The notes below the pieces were generated by a model, which did not search any database, was not told the origin of the DNA, and saw nothing but the letters and a program-made list of their open reading frames with translations. This document shows, one piece after another, positions 58,967-64,000 of a DNA stretch of 64,000 bases. The translations under genes were made by a program, and so were the position numbers. This DNA comes from Posidonia oceanica (taxonomy: Eukaryota > Streptophyta > Magnoliopsida > Alismatales > Posidoniaceae). The stretch lies in NCBI GenBank assembly GCA_037176725.1, contig JAZBRS010000044.1:3162001-3226000 (forward strand), in the 5' to 3' direction. Numbering within the stretch: the first letter of the stretch is position 1; each line of letters opens with the position of its first letter.

Positions 58967-60583
58967 GAATCCTAGAAGTTCAGGGACTGATTAAATGAAA
59001 GAGATAATAGTCAAACTAAGGCTAGTGGGAGGTCCTAAGTTCCCGAAAGACAAGGCATGTTAAAAGGGAAAGTTCTCTCACCCTAGATAATACAAGGCAA
59101 TACTGCAAGGTCTTTAAGTAAGAAAGTTGTGACCGCACTGATCAATCCAAAAACTACCAAAAAAAATCAGAAAATCCAAAAACTACCAAAAAAAATCAAA
59201 AAATCCAAAAATACCAAAAAATCAGAAAATCAAAAACACCGAAAAAATCAGATAATCAAAAATACCAAAAAAATCACAAAAATCAAAAAATTAGAAAATC
59301 CAAGAAAACCAACCAAAAGAAGTACCATCCACCCTACATACAAGTGAAAACTTAGTAAGTAGGAAAACTGGAATTAGTCTGGCCGGTGATGCAACAATCA
59401 TTCACCTCGGATTTGGATATAGCGTCCTACTCAAGCGTATTACACGGCTTGGGTGCGTTTTCTCAACAAAGACATTGCTTATGCAAATAATCTTTAGAGC
59501 ATCTACGATGACTCACAATCGGCGTCTACTGGGCTTCGATTTTCCATCTCTCTGCTGAGGCCAAGACTAATTTCCTCCACCTAGTTCTCAAGTAGTGTTG
59601 ATTAAGTGATGACTTTATCTTCTGTATAAGTATAACTTAGTCAATCGCCATAGGAACTGGGAAAGGTTCACCTGTGATTACTAACGTCTTTTGTTAAGTG
59701 TGCAGGCATAAAGCTTACAACATAAAGATTGAGCTCACGCGTAAGGGGCTCATATAGTGTGCAAAGGCACACCCACTTTGACTAAAAGGCAAACCCCAGT
59801 TTGGCAAAGGAAAGGTTCACTCCCTCACCCGGTTCTTTAATCATGGAACCTCTTTACTTGCCAAATCGAGCTGTGGGACGACGGTCCTTTCCAGAGAGTG
59901 CTGGTCACACTTGAGGACGGAAAATACTTGACCACAACGAATTGCATTCATTCATTTTGCATATGTCCATATGATTTGGGACCAACCGTACCCTGCCGAC
60001 CTAACCTAGCATATGGACCATTCACTGCATCGTATGTTGCATTTGCATTTGTTTGCTTGAATCATGCATCCATGCATCTTCTCATATCATTGGAAGTGGA
60101 GCACAGATGGAGCATTCGTCTTCAAGAGTGTTAGAAATCCTTAGGACATGTGATTCTCCTAGAGCCAACCTAGTTCCTACCAATCCTTCTATCAATTCCA
60201 ATCCGAGTAAAATCTCAAACATGACGCCACAAGAGCACTCCTTTTCGATCATGTAAGGGTCCTGCACTACGATTTCCTCTTTAGCTTCTGCCCCATTGAA
60301 GTACATCTCTACATGATTGACCTAGTCTTGACATCGGTTGCGACAAATAGCCCCGACTTGACCCCTCCATGCCTAAGTCTTCAATATGACGGCAATTAAT
60401 CGAACCACTTGGCCGTTCGACAATCTCCCGACACCGAGTCAGTTCACCTCTTCTTCCTTTTTTATTATTATCTTCCTTCATCCCTTGTGGCGGATTGTTT
60501 GAGGTGGAGTTTCCCTTTTCAGGAAATGCTCAATGGGACATTTGCTCTTACCTTGGACTCAATCTTGTTCCAAGATCGACACC
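58967..60583 (+). other. Element E non-coding region right of solo LTR F
   Basis: No conserved coding motif. A-rich imperfect tandem repeats (AAAATCCAAAAACTACCAAA type) at 59140-59325. The remainder to the polypurine tract shows no recognisable feature. Confidence 0.75.
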
Positions 60584-60596
60584 AAGGAGGGGCATC
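60584..60596 (+). other. Element E polypurine tract
   Basis: AAGGAGGGGCATC immediately before the 3' LTR start TGTAGATATCC. One base differs from the tract of C and D. Confidence 0.85.
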
Positions 60597-62147
60597 TGTA
60601 GATATCCTATTTTTACATTTCCCAGAGTTTATAGAGGATAGGAACTTCTGAGGCACCCAGATCATACAACTAAGGCTTAATAACATATTTTCCGGAGTTT
60701 TCATGATCTGCTTAAAAACAATGCTTGATCCTACTTGACTTAAGGTTGTTGGCTGTGGTAGAGCTGACATACTCAGACTCGTGGCAAGTCCGAGTACCTT
60801 GAGTACACTTTATCCCACTCAAATCTGTGGCAGATTTGAGTCAAAGAAGATGTTTTTATGATTTCATGAGATATCTGAAGTTTCCCGGCCTTTTATCTTG
60901 TTTTCTCTGGGCAAAACTTAAAAGCTAGGGCTAGAAATGATCTGAGCTTGTTAGTTGCCAGCTGGGGAGGCAACTAAGTTAGTTGCTAGCTAGGGAGGTG
61001 ACTAAGTTAGTTGCCATCTGGGGAGACGACTAAGTTAGGCGCCACTCTAGGCGGCGACTAACTATCGAGGGCTCCGTTAACCGTCTCTTGCAGTTGTTTT
61101 TGATGGTTGTGTCCCACAACCCCACCAACAGCTAAGCGCCAACCTAACCGACGACTAACGGTCATGGAACTGCAACGGTTATTTCCCACAACCCCTCAAC
61201 TGCTAGGCGCCAACCTAACTGGCGACTAATGATCGTGGTTCCCGTCAACCGAATTTCTACGATTTTCTCCACGTCAGCTTGGGCGGTTGCTAGTATTAGG
61301 CGCCTACCAATGCGGCGACTGGCCATAACTGCCACTTCTCTTCTGGAAATTTCTACGGTTTTCTCCACGTTTGCTTGGGCAGTTGCTGGTCTTAGTTGCC
61401 TACCCATGCGGCGACTGGCCATAACTGCCACTTTTTCTAGAAATTTCTATATGTTAACCACCCACACCCCTTGGAGTCTATAAATACACCCCGTGGGTCA
61501 GTGTTTGAACCCCTGGCCAGTTGTGAGGAAAACCTATCTTGGAGAAATTCTTTTTAGGTTTTTAGGATTTTGAGCTTCCACCTTCAAATAGCTAGAGTTT
61601 CCAAGCCAGAAACCCTAGTCTCTACCTTCAACAGAGAAACCCAAGATCCCAGAGATCACTACATCCCAACTACGATCCCAGAGATCTTGAGCCTAGCCGG
61701 AGCTCCGACCGTGCCTCCACTTCCACTCCACTGCATATAGCATGAGGGTGAAGGGAGTATCTTCTTCCAATCTTCTTCATTACATTTCATATTGCATTCC
61801 TTAAAATAGGACCCATAGCATATGCATGCGGGGAACAACCCCTGGTTAGTATTAAATCTATTTGTTTCTAGTATTCTCTATTCTTCTCTATTATCATTTA
61901 CTACACACCAACTTATCTAGATCTCTTGTTTTGTTTATTTGTTTTGAAGGAAAGGAAACACTTACGTAACACGAGGGAGCCGTTAGACGACATCCAGCTG
62001 TCGATCTAGTGGTCTAAGGACCTACATCTTCATAATCTCCTCCAAGGTGTCTTGTCTACCCAAAGGCGAGTGGCGATCACAACAAAAGGTGACGACGTAC
62101 GTGGAGGCGCAGTCATCTTCTCAAACACCCCCAAATCCACATCCACA
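60597..62147 (+). repeat. Element E 3' LTR
   Basis: 1551 bp, collinear with the 5' LTR, including the GGCGACTAA repeats, the ~98 bp direct repeat (about 61255-61440) and TATAAATA at 61479-61486. In the first ~210 bp I count about 10 differences by eye, mostly transitions. Confidence 0.92.
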
Positions 62148-62711
62148 ATGGCATACTTAGGAATCGAACCCCTGGTTCGCGCATTGCTTAAAGTGGTATC
62201 TTCAACGTTTCACGGCTTCCTTACCGCCAGCCAGCTTGAGATAACACCCGCGGTAGTGCACGGCCCAGGATCGCCTCCTTGGCATTACGTGCCCGTCACC
62301 GCATGCACATCCACAGTATCTTACTTTCAACACTTGCATCGCCTTCGCCTCGAGGAGTTCCCAGCGAATGGCACCCCCGCGCTGAAGCTACTTTGGCCCA
62401 GCGCACTTAAATCGTCCGGATACATTGGCCTAGCAAGCTTGCATTGCATTTTTCCACCACTATCACGTGCATGCATCGCTCGCTTTTCCCCCAGTGGAGT
62501 ACAGCACAGTGAGTGTTAGTGTAAGCATCACATTAGCGTAAGCATCACATCAGCATCCTCATTGCGGCAGCAAGTCATGACTTTCGGTGCATCCACCGAA
62601 TAAGTGACTCACACCCACAGTAACATCGTGCTCTTACCGGTTCAAGCGGGGTGTCTTGTCAACCCTGAGCAGCAGCCTCGGTCCCCTTGGCCTCGCTCAG
62701 GGAGGGGCATC
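62148..62711 (+). other. Element D 3' untranslated region (right piece) with polypurine tract
   Basis: ATGGC (62148-62152) is the right target copy of E. From about 62157 the sequence repeats the unit seen at 46293-46546 (GAACCCCTGGTTCGCG block, then a GGATCRYNTCCTTGG block). 62560-62711 matches the end of element C's 3' region. It ends in AGGGAGGGGCATC (62699-62711) before the LTR. Confidence 0.8.
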
Positions 62712-64000
62712 TGTAGACACCATGTTTTGACGATTGGACGTCGACGGATTCCTCTGAAAACTTGCTCGGATTATGGTCTGGCGGACCCGACCCCAAACCT
62801 ACACCTAAACCCTCAAACCTGCCCAAATCCACCAAAATCCCACAAAACACCTCAAAAAACCTCTCTGGAGTGTTGGACGCTAAAATAGGCAATGTCCAAC
62901 ATTGGACGCTGTACATTCCAGCGTCCAACGTTGGACGCACCCAACTACGCGTCCAATGCACTGAGGCAGCAACCAGAGCTCCCACGATCTCCTTTTGACT
63001 TCTGTGGCCTCTGACAATGTCCCACGATCTTTCCTCCATACCTCTGCACCTTGCCGAGACACCCCCACCATACCCTACCACCTGAGCAGCCCTAAAGCCT
63101 TGACCAAAAAAAACCAAAACTCAAACAACCCATTCAAGCGGGGACACAGAGACAGCCGGAAATTGAGAGGAAATTGAGAGCCACCAGAGCCTCCCAACCT
63201 CCCTTGTGCGATCCAGGAGTGTTCCACAGAGTGCACCGAAGCTTCCCACATAGTTCCCCAACCTCCAGACCGGCCAGCAAGCTCGCCGTCCGCCCACAGT
63301 CCGTCGACTCCAACTGGCCGCACTCACCTCCACCGCGACATCTCCGGCGCAAATTACAGGTAGGTACATCCTCCTCCTTAGCTCCTCATTCCTCCCTCAC
63401 CCTCACAAAGCTCCACAGTCGGGCTTCGTGGCACAGAGTGGCCGGAAAAGCCATGAATTCCGGCAGCGAAAGGGAGGAGGTAGGTAGAGCAAACCACTCA
63501 GTCATTTCTTGCGTTAAATGCATGTCTGTGATCATTATTGCATGCTCTTGCTTATTAGCTAGCTAATTTTAAGTTTTCAATCCATTTGAGCGCATGTGCA
63601 TGATCTAAAGCAACTCGACGTGTTGGACGCTGGAGCTAGTGCGTGCAACGTAGGACGCTGCCATTCCCAGCGTCCAACGTCCCTGTTGCTCATTTGTTGC
63701 TTTCTTTCCTTTGCAAGTAGATTAAAATGTTTGTTGAGGTCTGAATCTTTGCACATACACCTCTCACGCATGCATCCACTTATTTTGTAATCTCATGTTT
63801 CATTTCTCTTTAAATGCATGTCAACTTAGCTGCATTTCAGTCTGATCTTAGTTTAGGGTGTTGGATGCTTGGTAAGGCGCGTCCAACGTAGGACGCGGCC
63901 AATACCAACGTCCAACATCCCTATTCTCTTTAGCTTGTTTTTCTCCCATAATGCAATCGGTCATTTACTGATCATATTGCATGGAGCATGCATTAGCACA
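62712..64000 (+). repeat. Element D 3' LTR, cut by window edge
   Basis: Starts TGTAGACACCATGTTTTGAC after the polypurine tract. The sequence is otherwise unlike the LTRs of A, B, C and F. It contains three copies of a ~64 bp palindromic block (62870-62935, 63620-63683, 63858-63921). A possible splice donor CAG|GTAGGT is at about 63360. No complete gene is present; open frames differ in all directions. Confidence 0.8.
62921..62938. repeat. 18 bp perfect palindrome in element D LTR
   Basis: GCGTCCAACGTTGGACGC, self-complementary throughout. Imperfect versions: 62894-62909, 63641-63658, 63879-63896. Confidence 0.9.

Larger units (their letters stand above)
46547..62147 (+). mobile_element. Element E: non-autonomous gag-only LTR retrotransposon (TR-GAG type)
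   Basis: LTRs at 46547-48095 and 60597-62147 (1549 and 1551 bp; TGTAGATATCC...CATCCACA), flanked by a perfect 5 bp duplication ATGGC (46542-46546 and 62148-62152). Without solo LTR F it is about 9.7 kb. It encodes one gag-like frame (49547-52198). No protease, RT, RNase H or integrase motif is found in 52199-53022 or 58967-60596. Its polypurine tract matches those of C and D, so it was probably mobilised by a Tat-type partner. The insertion lies at the junction of two ~260 bp repeats of element D. Confidence 0.93.

Noticed and set aside
59129..59347. Lys/Asn-rich 72-codon frame
   Set aside because: A-rich imperfect tandem repeat; composition artefact.
62150..62215. tRNA-like sequence (minus strand GGTTCGATTCC, like a tRNA B box)
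   Set aside because: No acceptor stem, A box or anticodon arm can be built around it; the related copy at about 46290-46320 has GGTTTGAATCC. Part of a ~260 bp repeat.
1..64000. CRISPR-like arrays, bacterial genes or operons
   Set aside because: All repeats are explained as LTR or 3' region tandem repeats of plant retrotransposons.

Overview
The window is nuclear DNA of a flowering plant, probably a eudicot. It consists entirely of nested LTR retrotransposons of the Ty3/Gypsy Tat lineage (Ogre-like). I find no host gene, rRNA, tRNA or CRISPR array. The assignment rests on the reverse transcriptase motifs (YVDDM; the Tat-style block around GYNQIKM), two RNase H segments in pol, a primer site of the TGGCGACTCCACTGGGGA type, LTRs near 6 kb, and tandem repeats between pol and the 3' LTR. 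The species cannot be named from this sequence.

Layout. Element A (minus strand, about 1-18005) enters at the left edge inside its second RNase H. It runs rightward through RT, protease and gag to a primer site at 8755-8772 and a 5' LTR that is truncated near 18005. Solo LTR B (plus, 8952-15000, duplication GTGAG) sits inside A's LTR. Element D (plus) is the host of the rest. Its 3' untranslated region appears in three pieces (about 18006-19018, 45610-46546, 62148-62711), and its 3' LTR starts at 62712 and leaves the window. Element C (plus, 19019-45609, 26.6 kb) is a complete but decayed Ogre-type element inside D: LTRs of 5887 and 5811 bp, primer site, gag, protease, RT, two RNase H domains, integrase, an extra DUF7745-like ORF, hairpin-rich tandem repeats and a polypurine tract. 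Element E (plus, 46547-62147, duplication ATGGC) is also inside D. It has 1.55 kb LTRs and encodes only gag, so it is non-autonomous. Solo LTR F (minus, 53023-58961, duplication GCAGG) sits inside E.

Order of events. D is oldest. C and E landed in its 3' region, and F landed in E. B landed in A. B and F each look like products of recombination between the two LTRs of a once complete element. All coding regions carry premature stops, many explained by CAG, CAA, CGA or TGG changing to stop codons. This fits decay of a heavily cytosine-methylated region.

How the parts relate. A and C are two copies of one gag-pol family. C, D and E share the same polypurine tract and the start TGTAGA of the LTR, so a Tat-type autonomous element could have mobilised E. 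The large LTRs (A, B, C, F) share a conserved architecture: pyrimidine and A-rich blocks, an intron-like 324-327 bp segment with GT...AG ends, a 30 bp tandem array of variable copy number, and conserved short hairpins.
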